A program made the position numbers and the translations under genes. Positions 50,011 to 58,025 of a stretch of DNA of 64,000 nt are shown here, piece after piece; the first letter of the stretch is position 1, and the number at the start of each line of letters is the position of its first letter. Below the pieces are notes generated by a model. It was not told the DNA's origin. It saw nothing but the letters and a program-made list of their open reading frames with translations, and did not search any database. Source of the stretch: an uncultured Microbulbifer sp. (GTDB lineage Bacteria; Pseudomonadota; Gammaproteobacteria; Pseudomonadales; Cellvibrionaceae); NCBI RefSeq assembly GCF_947489355.1, contig NZ_CANLDD010000008.1:1-64000 (forward strand), read 5' to 3'.

Positions 50011-50073
50011 TCTTGTTTTGTGATTTCCTCACGGGATTCACCTTAAAAACAAGTTTGTATGGAGACGGTTACA

Positions 50074-50550
50074 ATGAAAAAGCAACAGGGTTTTACTCTT
50101 ATTGAATTGATGATTGTGGTGGCGATTATCGGTATTCTCGCCGCGGTGGCCATCCCGCAGTACCAAAATTATGTGGCTAAGTCCCAGGTTAGCCGTGTTA
50201 TGCAGGAGACGGCAGCTTTGAAAACAGCGATTGAAACCTGTTTACTGGAGGGGATTGTCACTGAGGCCGGTTGTGCGCTTGGTTGGACCGAAAGCAATCT
50301 GTTACTCGGTGATGGTGAATCCAGCCGGACTACTAACGTAGAGGGATTAAAAATAGCAATGGCTGGCTCTGGTATAGCCAGTATTACGGCAAATTTTGGC
50401 CAGCAAGCAGCAACTGCTTTAAGTAGTAAAAATCTGGTCTGGAGCCGTGACGCCAAAGGAGTTTGGAGCTGCAGCACCAATGTAGATCCGGACTACCGCC
50501 CCGCAAGCTGTGGTGCTGCCGCAGCGGAGGAAACTCCAACCCCCTCTTAA
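50074..50550 (+). CDS. pilA: Type IV major pilin PilA
   Basis: Structural subunit of the type IV pilus. The start at 50074 follows GGAG by 9 bases and gives a six-residue leader MKKQQG, then mature [20 protein letters not shown] with Glu5, the class IVa signature cleaved by PilD. The C-terminal part has four cysteines: a pair in [13 protein letters not shown] and the D-loop pair in [16 protein letters not shown]. 158 residues. It lies opposite pilB with its own promoter and terminator. Confidence 0.93.
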   Translation: MKKQQGFTLIELMIVVAIIGILAAVAIPQYQNYVAKSQVSRVMQETAALKTAIETCLLEGIVTEAGCALGWTESNLLLGDGESSRTTNVEGLKIAMAGSGIASITANFGQQAATALSSKNLVWSRDAKGVWSCSTNVDPDYRPASCGAAAAEETPTPS

Positions 50551-50610
50551 GTTATAAGTGCTGAGGATCTGTAGTATCGAATATTAATACTGCTGCCAGC
50601 ATCTAATGAA

Positions 50611-50635
50611 GGGCACCTATGGTGCCCTTCTTTTT
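50611..50635 (+). terminator. Rho-independent terminator after pilA
   Basis: GGGCACC (50611-50617), loop TAT, GGTGCCC (50621-50627), then TTCTTTTT. A strong stem and T tract 60 bases after the pilA stop, separating pilA from the serine hydrolase gene. Confidence 0.92.
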
Positions 50636-50651
50636 GGGGCGCCATGGTGGG

Positions 50652-51827
50652 ATGGAAGTGTTAAAAAGAAGCTTACTGTATGGTTTGATAGTGGTTTTTG
50701 CGGGTTTGTCTACGCATTTATGGGTAGCGCACCGACTTGAAGTCAAGAGAGCTTTCTACCCGGTAGAGTCCGCAGCAGCTTATTTTACGATTACCTGCTC
50801 AGAGACGGCGCCAGAGTGGATGTATGAAGCTTTGAAGCATGCAATTTTTGAGGAGTGGGCACTTGCCAATCAGCTTGCTTATATCTCTCCCAAAGGCGCT
50901 GTGCATCACTGTGAAAGTGGCTGGCAGGGCGCACTACTATTCTCACCTAGGGTAAATAAAGACACTCGTTTTCGCTATGCAAGTATGTCCAAATTATTTG
51001 TGGTAGATAGTGTGCTGGCGCTCGTTAATAATGAGAGACTGACATTGGATGATACTTTGATGAAGTTTCTCCCTGCACTGAGTGGGGCGCAGGATCTGCG
51101 GATTGCACAGATCAAGGTGCAGCACCTCCTTACGCACTCAGCGGGTTTTGACCGCAGAAAGGGTGGCGATCCAATGTTTTCCCCTTGGCGAAAGCCATGG
51201 TGTCCCTACCAGCCCGAGAAGTTGAATAACCTTACATTGGATTTTTTACCGGGCGCAGGCTTTGCCTATTCAAACTTGGGGTACTGTTTTCTTGGTGTTG
51301 TACTGGAGCGTGTGTCGGGGCAGACCTATAAAGATCTGGTATCGGATAGCTATGCGATAGAAAAAAAACGGATACTTTTTGTTGAGGATGAGTATTATCC
51401 CGATGAGGTAGAATATGACTTTCGCAACAGTGATTTCTTCGGGAGAGAGTATACTGCAAGTTTTGATTTTTATGCCTTAGCCTCATCAGCCGGATTGAGT
51501 GGAAGTGCATCTGCACTTGCTGATGAGGTGCGCATTATGCTGTCGCGGAAGCCGTTGAATTTGCTGTCTGGATTTCCCGTCAAAAATTGTGAAATTGGGC
51601 ACTTAGAAAGCTGCTTTGGGTACGGCGTGTTTGAATATCGTCCGAATAAACAGGCTTTGTCTGTATATATTCAATCAGGTCATTTATTTGGGGTGGCGGG
51701 TTCTGTGGTAATTGATGGATTTGGGGGAGTGACAGTCCGGTTGGGAAATGGGGCACCAGATGGCCCTGCAAATGATGGCATGAATACATTTCTGTATGGG
51801 GCATTAGCCGGCTATTATAAGCAATGA
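50652..51827 (+). CDS. Beta-lactamase-fold serine hydrolase, membrane anchored
   Basis: Class C beta-lactamase/esterase-type hydrolase. One N-terminal membrane helix (LLYGLIVVFAGLSTHLWVAH) would hold it at the periplasmic face. Catalytic Ser111 and Lys114 lie in the SMSK motif, Tyr206 and Asn208 in YSN, and a late HLFG segment stands where the third motif is expected. The ATG at 50652 is chosen because an earlier in-frame start lies in the pilA terminator. It is AT-richer than its neighbours. Substrate unknown: an esterase, a peptidoglycan-related peptidase or a beta-lactamase are all possible. Confidence 0.8.
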   Translation: MEVLKRSLLYGLIVVFAGLSTHLWVAHRLEVKRAFYPVESAAAYFTITCSETAPEWMYEALKHAIFEEWALANQLAYISPKGAVHHCESGWQGALLFSPRVNKDTRFRYASMSKLFVVDSVLALVNNERLTLDDTLMKFLPALSGAQDLRIAQIKVQHLLTHSAGFDRRKGGDPMFSPWRKPWCPYQPEKLNNLTLDFLPGAGFAYSNLGYCFLGVVLERVSGQTYKDLVSDSYAIEKKRILFVEDEYYPDEVEYDFRNSDFFGREYTASFDFYALASSAGLSGSASALADEVRIMLSRKPLNLLSGFPVKNCEIGHLESCFGYGVFEYRPNKQALSVYIQSGHLFGVAGSVVIDGFGGVTVRLGNGAPDGPANDGMNTFLYGALAGYYKQ

Positions 51828-52311
51828 ATGAACCCGCCAGGCGGTTGTCTTACCTCTTTCCTCCCCTCATCTGGACGGTTTAAGGGCATAGTGGTTCACT
51901 GGTTTTCGTATTGCTCAGAAATTTGATGCAGGATGGGATGGAAAGCCGGTTGGTGCATGGCTATTCCATAAGTAAGCGCAAACCGATGCCGTACCAGTCC
52001 TTTGCGGGTATCCATACTCTGAATATTTGGAAAGACTCTGGCCAAGGAAACGCTGTGAGGCTGGTTTGTCAGCTCAAGGTGCGCGGCGTGGATGGTATGG
52101 GTGTCATTTCTAATGATGAGGTTACCGATTAGGGTTTGTGAAAGGTGATGGATTTGCAGGGAGAGTCCATTGGATGAGTGTAGAGAAGCGAAGTGAAACT
52201 AATAAGCAGGCTCCAGAACTGGAAAAAACAACGATTTCCCCAAATTTGAAGATTGAGTGCGCGTGTTGGCATGATACCGTGAGTACAAGAATCAGTCTTT
52301 AAACCGCAAAG
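51828..52311. other. Gap between serine hydrolase and imuB
   Basis: No confident gene. Two short frames were considered: 51911-52132 (73 codons, no recognisable protein) and 52174-52302 (42 codons, starting MSVEKRSETNK after a GGGAGAG site). The second has a fair ribosome site but no homology that I recognise. Confidence 0.35.
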
Positions 52312-53805
52312 TCAAGAAAAAATTCCCTGTAAAAACCACGCCCTGGAAGTCAGATCCTGAAACACCCAGTAGAGCCCACCGTCCTTGTCTCTCGCCATAT
52401 AATAGTCCCGGCTGTGATGGCCGTGTTGCCACCAGTAACCGTCGATTTTTTCTGGGCCCTGCAGCAGTTGCAATTCTCCGCGGTAAAACAGCTTGTGACC
52501 GCGGTGTGGTAATGGGCTGGGGCGGGGCAGCAGCCAGTTGGGGCGGGGAGGGTGACAAGGCGGGGGCGGTGGGCACTTTTGCGCACCATTGCCTGGCAGG
52601 GATGAGATACCGGCGCGCTGCCAGGTCTGCTCAGGCAAGCCACTTCCCGTCAGGGCAATGGTGGACAGGGCCTGGTGGCCCAGGCGGGCTTTGAGCTTGT
52701 TGAGTAGCGCCTGGCTGCCCTGGTTAAACAGTGCCTCTGCGGGTTTTTCCTCGGCCGGGGGCTCTGGCTGGCTGCACGTCAAACGCAGTGTCCGCACGGG
52801 CTCAGGCGCTGCTTGTTCCCGTTGCCGTCTGGTCAATGCCAGCAGGCGTTGGGACGCCAGCGGAGCGCGGGAGACTGCCCCGGTGTAGCTGTGACTTCTG
52901 CCCCGGCCAAAATCCCGTTGCCAGTGCAGCTGGCGGGGATAGCACTGGCGGCGCTGCAGCTGCTGGTAGAGTGCCCTGAGCAGGTGGTTGGCGGGAAACT
53001 GCAACGGCTCACTGTGTTCCGGGGGCCTGCGAAAATACAGCGCGGTAGGGTATTGGGCGGGGGGGTGGTCGCTGGAGACCGGGTCCTGCCGGCTGCCATT
53101 CAAGCGGGTGAAATACTCCACAAAAGAGCGGCCAAAGCGGGAAGTCACCTCGGACAGGGGCATGGTGCGTAACTGACGCACCTGCCTGATGCCACAGGCA
53201 TAGAGTTGGGTAATGGTGTGATGGTCGCAGTCGAGCAGTTTGCTCGGGGCAGTACCGATCCACTGTTGCCACTGCTGTGGGCTGGGGACGGTATGGGCTT
53301 GCGCCAGCCAACGCCGGTGCGCCGGCAACTGGCTGAGCAGGCGTGCGGCACTGGGGCTCTGGCCGAGGCCCATAAACCCGCTGAGGCTCATCTGCGCCAG
53401 TGTCTGTTGCACCTGATCCAGCAGGGCCCTGAGCCCGCCGTTGGTCTTCAGGCTGCCGCTCAATTCCAACAGCAGGCAGGCCGGGCGGCTGTCCCCGTCC
53501 CGTATCGGGCCTGCGGCCTGGGCGGAGACCAGCGGGGTAAAGCGGTAGCTCCAGCGGGCCAGTTGCGCCAACTGCTGTTGCTCCTGTGCCCGGTCCCGTT
53601 GCAGCAGATGAAGACCCCTATTGCGCGCGCGCGCCGTGGCGCTACTGAGCCCGACCGCCACACCGCGCTCTGCGGCGGGGCGGTTGCGGGCAACAATCCG
53701 CTGCTGTTCAACCACCCCCAGGGCCCCGGTCTGTTTACCTGCTTTGAGGGTTCGGGTGAGGACTTCCAGGGGCAGTGTGGGCAATTGAATGCAGAGCCAG
53801 AGCAT
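52312..53805 (-). CDS. imuB: ImuB, catalytically defective Y-family DNA polymerase homologue
   Basis: Part of the SOS mutasome. ImuB proteins resemble UmuC/DinB polymerases but lack the catalytic acids and act as a hub binding the beta clamp, ImuA and DnaE2. The N-terminus MLWLCIQLPTLPLEVL and ALGVVEQQRIVARNRPAAERGVAVG fit; the usual DxD/DE acidic residues are absent there. The C-terminus (GYWWQHGHHSRDYYMARDKDGGLYWVFQD) is the ImuB-specific end. It starts 24 bases after imuA. No dnaE2 follows in this window. Confidence 0.9.
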   Translation of the reverse strand: MLWLCIQLPTLPLEVLTRTLKAGKQTGALGVVEQQRIVARNRPAAERGVAVGLSSATARARNRGLHLLQRDRAQEQQQLAQLARWSYRFTPLVSAQAAGPIRDGDSRPACLLLELSGSLKTNGGLRALLDQVQQTLAQMSLSGFMGLGQSPSAARLLSQLPAHRRWLAQAHTVPSPQQWQQWIGTAPSKLLDCDHHTITQLYACGIRQVRQLRTMPLSEVTSRFGRSFVEYFTRLNGSRQDPVSSDHPPAQYPTALYFRRPPEHSEPLQFPANHLLRALYQQLQRRQCYPRQLHWQRDFGRGRSHSYTGAVSRAPLASQRLLALTRRQREQAAPEPVRTLRLTCSQPEPPAEEKPAEALFNQGSQALLNKLKARLGHQALSTIALTGSGLPEQTWQRAGISSLPGNGAQKCPPPPPCHPPRPNWLLPRPSPLPHRGHKLFYRGELQLLQGPEKIDGYWWQHGHHSRDYYMARDKDGGLYWVFQDLTSRAWFLQGIFS

Positions 53806-53829
53806 GGCAGCGTCCGCGTTTTGCCCGGC

Positions 53830-54531
53830 TCAGTGCAGGGGCTGGGCGCAGTGCGCCGGGTAGGCTGCGCGGGCCAAAGACAGGCGCCGGCCACTGGCAC
53901 CACCGGGCTGTTGCAGCCGTTCCAGCACCAGCTGCGCGCCATTGCTGTGCAATTGCAGGCGCAGGCTGGCGGGGGAGGGGCTGAGGGATTCGGTGTGGGG
54001 GCGAAAATGAAAGTGCAGACAGTTTCCCCTCTGGGCGGCCAGTTGCAGGCGCTGCAGGTGTTTGTTCGTGAAGGTGTGGTGGCCCTGCCAGCTGACCAGG
54101 GCCGCGCAACTGCCGGAGCAGAGGGATTGCTCGATCGCCCAGCGGGTGTTTTGCGGCCCGCGGGGATGCACGAGCCACAGTTTGTCCAGCGCAATGCCGC
54201 TGCGGGCGAGGGCGGGGGCAAAGGGGGCCCAGGGCGGGTTGACCAGCAGTACCTGCCCGCCGCACCGGGTGAGCCTGGCGAGGGTGGGCAGCAGCAGGGA
54301 GAATTCACCAATCCCGGCTCCCTTGGGCAGCAGTTCGGTGCTGGCGCCGCGGGGCCAGCCGCGCTGTGGCAGCAGGGCATCCAGGCTGGCGTAGCCGGTC
54401 GGGATGCCGGAGCATTCGCGCCCCCCGGCGGTCGGCGGGCTGGCTGTGTCAATGCGCCGGTATTCCGGCCGCTTGTCCGGGTCGCGGTCCTGCTGTAGAT
54501 TTATCGTGCTGCCCAAGTCTCCCTCCCCCAA
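53830..54531 (-). CDS. imuA: ImuA, SOS mutagenesis RecA-like protein
   Basis: RecA/SulA-like accessory protein of translesion synthesis. Visible parts are IPTGYASLDALLPQRGWPRGASTELL, typical of the family start, and GEFSLLLPTLARLTRCGGQVLLVNPPWAPFAPAL. The first 40 residues are not conserved. Two LexA boxes lie 30-70 bases upstream of its start, so the imuA-imuB operon is expected to be induced by DNA damage. Confidence 0.88.
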   Translation of the reverse strand: MGEGDLGSTINLQQDRDPDKRPEYRRIDTASPPTAGGRECSGIPTGYASLDALLPQRGWPRGASTELLPKGAGIGEFSLLLPTLARLTRCGGQVLLVNPPWAPFAPALARSGIALDKLWLVHPRGPQNTRWAIEQSLCSGSCAALVSWQGHHTFTNKHLQRLQLAAQRGNCLHFHFRPHTESLSPSPASLRLQLHSNGAQLVLERLQQPGGASGRRLSLARAAYPAHCAQPLH

Positions 54532-54561
54532 TCCCGACCCCCGGCTCGATCAGGGGGTGGT

Positions 54562-54600
54562 TTGTATTTTTATACAGTGATACTGTGAATTTATACAGTA
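54562..54600 (-). promoter_or_regulatory. Tandem LexA boxes in front of imuA
   Basis: TACTGTGAATTTATACAGTA at 54581-54600 matches the full LexA consensus TACTG-N10-CAGTA. A second, weaker site, TTG-N10-CAG (54562-54577), lies with its centre 21 bases away, two helical turns, on the imuA side. Both are 30-70 bases from the imuA start and also within 160 bases of dcd, which reads the other way. Confidence 0.85.
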
Positions 54601-54717
54601 CCTGGCTACTGGCCGCAAGTGTCGACAGGGAGGATCGCCACTTTTGTGCCCAGTGCAAACCCGCTATGATTCCGCCTTCTTTTACCGATTTCGGATCATT
54701 CTATTCAAGGGGGTGCA

Positions 54718-55287
54718 GTGAGTATCAAGTCCGACAAGTGGATTCGCCGGATGGCCGCGCAGTACGGCATGATCGAGCCTTTTGAGCGGGGCCAGGTGCG
54801 CCATGGCAAAGCGGGCGAGCGGCTGATCTCCTATGGCACTTCCAGTTACGGTTACGATGTGCGCTGTGCCGGCGAGTTCAAAATCTTTACCAATGTGCAC
54901 TCCGCCACGGTGGACCCGAAGACCTTTGACGAAAACAGTTTTGTGGATGTGGAAGGGGACTACTGCGTGATCCCGCCGAATTCTTTCGCGCTGGCACGCA
55001 CGGTGGAATATTTTCGTATCCCGCGCTCGGTGCTCACCATCTGCCTGGGCAAGTCCACCTATGCACGCTGCGGTATCATCGTCAATGTGACCCCGCTGGA
55101 GCCGGAGTGGGAAGGCCATGTCACGCTGGAATTTTCCAACACCACCAATCTGCCGGCCAAGATCTACGCCAACGAGGGTGTGGCGCAGATGCTGTTTTTC
55201 GAGTCCGACGAGGTGTGTGACGTGTCCTACGCGGACCGCGGCGGCAAGTACCAGGGCCAGCGCGGCGTTACCCTGCCGCGCACCTGA
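54718..55287 (+). CDS. dcd: dCTP deaminase
   Basis: Converts dCTP to dUTP, the main source of dTMP precursor in gammaproteobacteria. [13 protein letters not shown] at the start, SYGYDVRC, the catalytic region [19 protein letters not shown] (Glu), and the C-terminal [19 protein letters not shown] are as in E. coli Dcd. A GTG start at 54718 follows a GGGGG site. 189 residues, normal. Confidence 0.96.
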   Translation: MSIKSDKWIRRMAAQYGMIEPFERGQVRHGKAGERLISYGTSSYGYDVRCAGEFKIFTNVHSATVDPKTFDENSFVDVEGDYCVIPPNSFALARTVEYFRIPRSVLTICLGKSTYARCGIIVNVTPLEPEWEGHVTLEFSNTTNLPAKIYANEGVAQMLFFESDEVCDVSYADRGGKYQGQRGVTLPRT

Positions 55288-55306
55288 TACCCTGGCTTGC
55301 GGGGTT

Positions 55307-55372
55307 CAGCATCTGCGATGCTGCCGCCCGCCCAGTGGAGTCCGACGCGCACAGGGTGCCGCCCCGGACTCC
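55307..55372. repeat. Two inverted repeats after dcd
   Basis: CAGCATC/GATGCTG (55307-55313 with 55317-55323) and GGAGTCCG/CGGACTCC (55337-55344 with 55365-55372) lie between the convergent dcd and glycine-zipper genes. Neither has a T tract. They may slow or stop transcription from both sides. Confidence 0.45.
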
Positions 55373-55384
55373 GGCTGCCTCAAC

Positions 55385-55654
55385 CTAATAGCGATAGTAA
55401 CGGCCGCGATAGCGGTAGTGATCCCTGCGCTTTCTCTCCCGGTCGTAGAGGTAGCCGGCACCGGCACCGATCACAGCACCTGCGGCGGTGCCACCGGGGC
55501 GTCCGCCACTGATCAGTGCCCCTGATACGGCACCGATGCCGACCCCGGTACCGATACGGCGGTCCGTATCGCTCATATTGGCACAGCCCTGGCCCCCGAG
55601 GCCCGCAGCCAATACCGCGGCCAGGCTGAGATGTTTGATGGCTTTGCGTCGCAT
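55385..55654 (-). CDS. Glycine-zipper lipoprotein-like protein
   Basis: Small envelope protein. The ATG at 55654 (MRRKAIKHLSLAAVLAAGLGGQGC) follows GAGG and gives a signal peptide ending in a cysteine, a plausible though not perfect lipobox. A glycine-zipper membrane segment follows (GTGVGIGAVSGALISGGRPG and GTAAGAVIGAGAGYLYD), then a Tyr/Arg-rich tail (YRYRGRYYRY). Such proteins resemble YMGG/OsmB types. Role unknown. Confidence 0.7.
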   Translation of the reverse strand: MRRKAIKHLSLAAVLAAGLGGQGCANMSDTDRRIGTGVGIGAVSGALISGGRPGGTAAGAVIGAGAGYLYDRERKRRDHYRYRGRYYRY

Positions 55655-56168
55655 AGACACCTCTGTCATAGGTTGGTGGAGGGTGATGGTGTCGGCGGAT
55701 AGGGCCGAACAATGTCGCAGCCAGTGTAGGGTGGGGCCATGGCAGCAACAAATTGTGCTCAATCCGGGGCCTGTTGGAGTACAAAATACGAGCCGGGCAG
55801 GGGGATTGTTCGCCGCCGCCTGTACCGGCGGATTGAAGGGATTTGGATTAGGGGTGTCGCGAGACTATTATTTGAGTGCCGAGGCGTGCTTTGCGGAGCA
55901 AAGCCCAATAAAAAGCGGGCCGTAACGGAGACTGGACTAACCCGGAAATACGCCCACAGCGGGTGACCACTGGTCTGGATGATTTCAGCGAGGTGACAGC
56001 GGGAGTAGAGCCAGTCAGCTTAAAGAGGGAGCGGTCGAAATGAATTCGGCCGCAAATTATTTTTGACCGGATGTTTTTTACTCCCACCCTGGATTTCCTT
56101 TCCCCTCTTTTCTGCATTGCTGCCCGGTTGCGGGTCTGTGCGGTCGCCGTATCACAAACGGTGCGATC
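55655..56168. other. Gap without a gene
   Basis: Overlapping short frames on both strands have no recognisable product and weak ribosome sites. No clear hairpin or promoter pattern was seen apart from what must be the promoter of the glycine-zipper gene on the left. Confidence 0.4.
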
Positions 56169-57821
56169 TCAGTGGTCCCTGGTGTAGACCTGTTCCCCTT
56201 CCACCCAGGTTTCCAGCACCTGCGCGCGCCAGATTGCCTGTGGGTCTATGGCAAAAATATCCCGGTCCAACAGGATAAAGTCAGCAAATTTACCCGGCGT
56301 GAGGTTGCCGATCACCGTTTCCTGGTGGCTTGCATAGGCGGCGTCCAGGGTGAAAGCGCGCAGGGCCTGTTCAAGAGTCATGGCTTCCGCTGCGCGCCAG
56401 CCCCGCGCGGGTGTACCCTGGCGGTCGCGGCGGGTGACTGCGGCGTGCAGGCCGAAGAGCGGGTTGGCCGGCTCCACCGGGAAATCCGAGCCGGCGGCAA
56501 TGGGGGTGCCCTGTTTCAGCAGGGTCTGCCAGGCATAGGCGCCGGTCAGGCGCGCTTCGCCGAGGCGCGCGCCGGCCATATTTTTATCGCTGGTGGCGTG
56601 TGTGGGCTGCATGGAGGCGATCAGGTTGAGACGCTGGAAGCGGGGGATATCCTTCACTTGGAGGACCTGGGCATGCTCTACGCGGTGGCGGTGGTCTTTC
56701 TGGCTGCTGGCCTTGTGCAGGGTTTCCAGGTGATTCAGCACGATATGATTGGCGCGGTCGCCAATGGCATGCACATTGACCTGAAATTGGTTATCGCTGG
56801 CGAGTTTTAGCAGCGACAGCATCTTCGTTTCCGGGTAGAGCAACAGCCCTTTCTCCTGCGGGCGGTCGTGGTAGGGTTCGAGCAGTGCGGCGCCGCGGCT
56901 GCCGAGAGCGCCATCGGCGGACAGTTTGATACTGCGCATATAGAGCCGCTCGGAGGGACTGCCGATATGCCCCGCGCGCAGATGTTTGGCGTAGTTGTGG
57001 CTGTTTACCGAAAGCATCGGGTACATCCGCAGGGGGATCGCGTTTTCCTGTGCGAGTTCGCGGTAGGCCCGCAGGGTCTGTTCGTTGATTCCGGCATCGT
57101 GCACACTGGTCAGCCCCAAAGCCAGCGCCTGCGCAAAGGCATCCTGCAGGGATTTTTTATCCTGGGCCAGGGTGGGCTTGGGGATCGCCCGCTGCAACAG
57201 ACCCATGGCATTGTCGATCAGTATGCCGGTGGGCTCGCCCTTGGCGTCGCGCAGGATTTCCCCGCCCTCGGGGGCTGCGGTGTGCCGGTCGATACCGGCG
57301 AGGCGCAGCGCTTTGGAGTTGGCCCAGCCCGCGTGGCCGTCCACGCGCCGCAGCCAGATGGGCTGGTCGATGTCCAGGGTATCCAGTTGTGCGCGGGTGG
57401 GAAATTGTTTGCCGGGCCAGGTGACCTGGTTCCAGCCGCGCCCGAGCAACCACTCGCCGGGCGCCAGCTGTTTGGCATACTGCTTGATGGATACCCGTGC
57501 GCTGTCGAGGGATTGGTCGCGCAAATCCAGCATCCGGTTCAACTGGCCGAGCCCCAGCATATGTCCGTGGGCGTCGATCAGCCCGGGCAACAGGGTTTTA
57601 CCCTCTGCATCGATTTTCTGCGCCTGGGGATACTGCCGCTTGAGCTGTTGGAAATCGCCGGTGGCCAGCACCCTGCCGCGGTCAAAGGCCAGGGCATCGA
57701 AGCGGACCAGGGCATGGTCCGTTGTCTGGTACCCGGAAACATTATGTATCAGCGTGGTGGCCTGGGCTCCCATGGCGGCGGTGGCAACCAGTGCGGCTGC
57801 CAGTGTGCGGAGAATCTGCAT
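56169..57821 (-). CDS. Secreted YtcJ-like amidohydrolase
   Basis: Metal-dependent hydrolase of the amidohydrolase-3 group. Signal peptide MQILRTLAAALVATAAMGAQA, then LLPGLIDAHGHMLGLGQL with the HxH metal pair, VDGHAGWANSKAL, HAIGDRANHIVLN, RVEHAQVL and GSDFPVEPANPLFGLHAAVTR with the last metal aspartate. 550 residues. Export of such enzymes is common in marine bacteria; the substrate (an amide, ester or carbamate) is unknown. It lies downstream of the TonB receptor gene, behind a terminator. Confidence 0.88.
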   Translation of the reverse strand: MQILRTLAAALVATAAMGAQATTLIHNVSGYQTTDHALVRFDALAFDRGRVLATGDFQQLKRQYPQAQKIDAEGKTLLPGLIDAHGHMLGLGQLNRMLDLRDQSLDSARVSIKQYAKQLAPGEWLLGRGWNQVTWPGKQFPTRAQLDTLDIDQPIWLRRVDGHAGWANSKALRLAGIDRHTAAPEGGEILRDAKGEPTGILIDNAMGLLQRAIPKPTLAQDKKSLQDAFAQALALGLTSVHDAGINEQTLRAYRELAQENAIPLRMYPMLSVNSHNYAKHLRAGHIGSPSERLYMRSIKLSADGALGSRGAALLEPYHDRPQEKGLLLYPETKMLSLLKLASDNQFQVNVHAIGDRANHIVLNHLETLHKASSQKDHRHRVEHAQVLQVKDIPRFQRLNLIASMQPTHATSDKNMAGARLGEARLTGAYAWQTLLKQGTPIAAGSDFPVEPANPLFGLHAAVTRRDRQGTPARGWRAAEAMTLEQALRAFTLDAAYASHQETVIGNLTPGKFADFILLDRDIFAIDPQAIWRAQVLETWVEGEQVYTRDH

Positions 57822-57969
57822 GGTGATTTGCCTCTCTGTTGGACTTTTTTGTGCGTATTGTATCTGTTTATGGGGCTGTGTGCCGCCTCTGCCCCCGGCA
57901 CAGGGCGCGCGGGTTTTCCCCGGGTTTGCCGGCTCTCACAATAGGGCTTTGGGGGCTTTTTTCCCGCAT

Positions 57970-57993
57970 AAAAAAGACCGCACGGGGGCGGCC
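57970..57993 (-). terminator. Terminator after the TonB-dependent receptor gene
   Basis: On the minus strand GGCCGC, a 6-base loop, GCGGTC (one G-U pair in RNA) and six T residues. It starts 32 bases past the receptor stop, so the amidohydrolase gene behind it is probably transcribed separately. Confidence 0.75.
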
Positions 57994-58025
57994 AAAAGAG
58001 ACTGGGTGAAGCGTGGGAGGGGAAA

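Noticed and set aside
51911-52132. Plus-strand frame of 73 codons after the serine hydrolase
   Set aside because: No recognisable product and no good ribosome site.
52174-52302. Plus-strand frame of 42 codons before the imuB end
   Set aside because: A fair ribosome site but nothing else supports translation; kept only as a remark in the gap entry.
53206-54498. Open frame of 430 codons on the plus strand over imuB and imuA
   Set aside because: Gln/Gly/Ala-rich translation of antisense sequence; imuA and imuB are clearly the genes.
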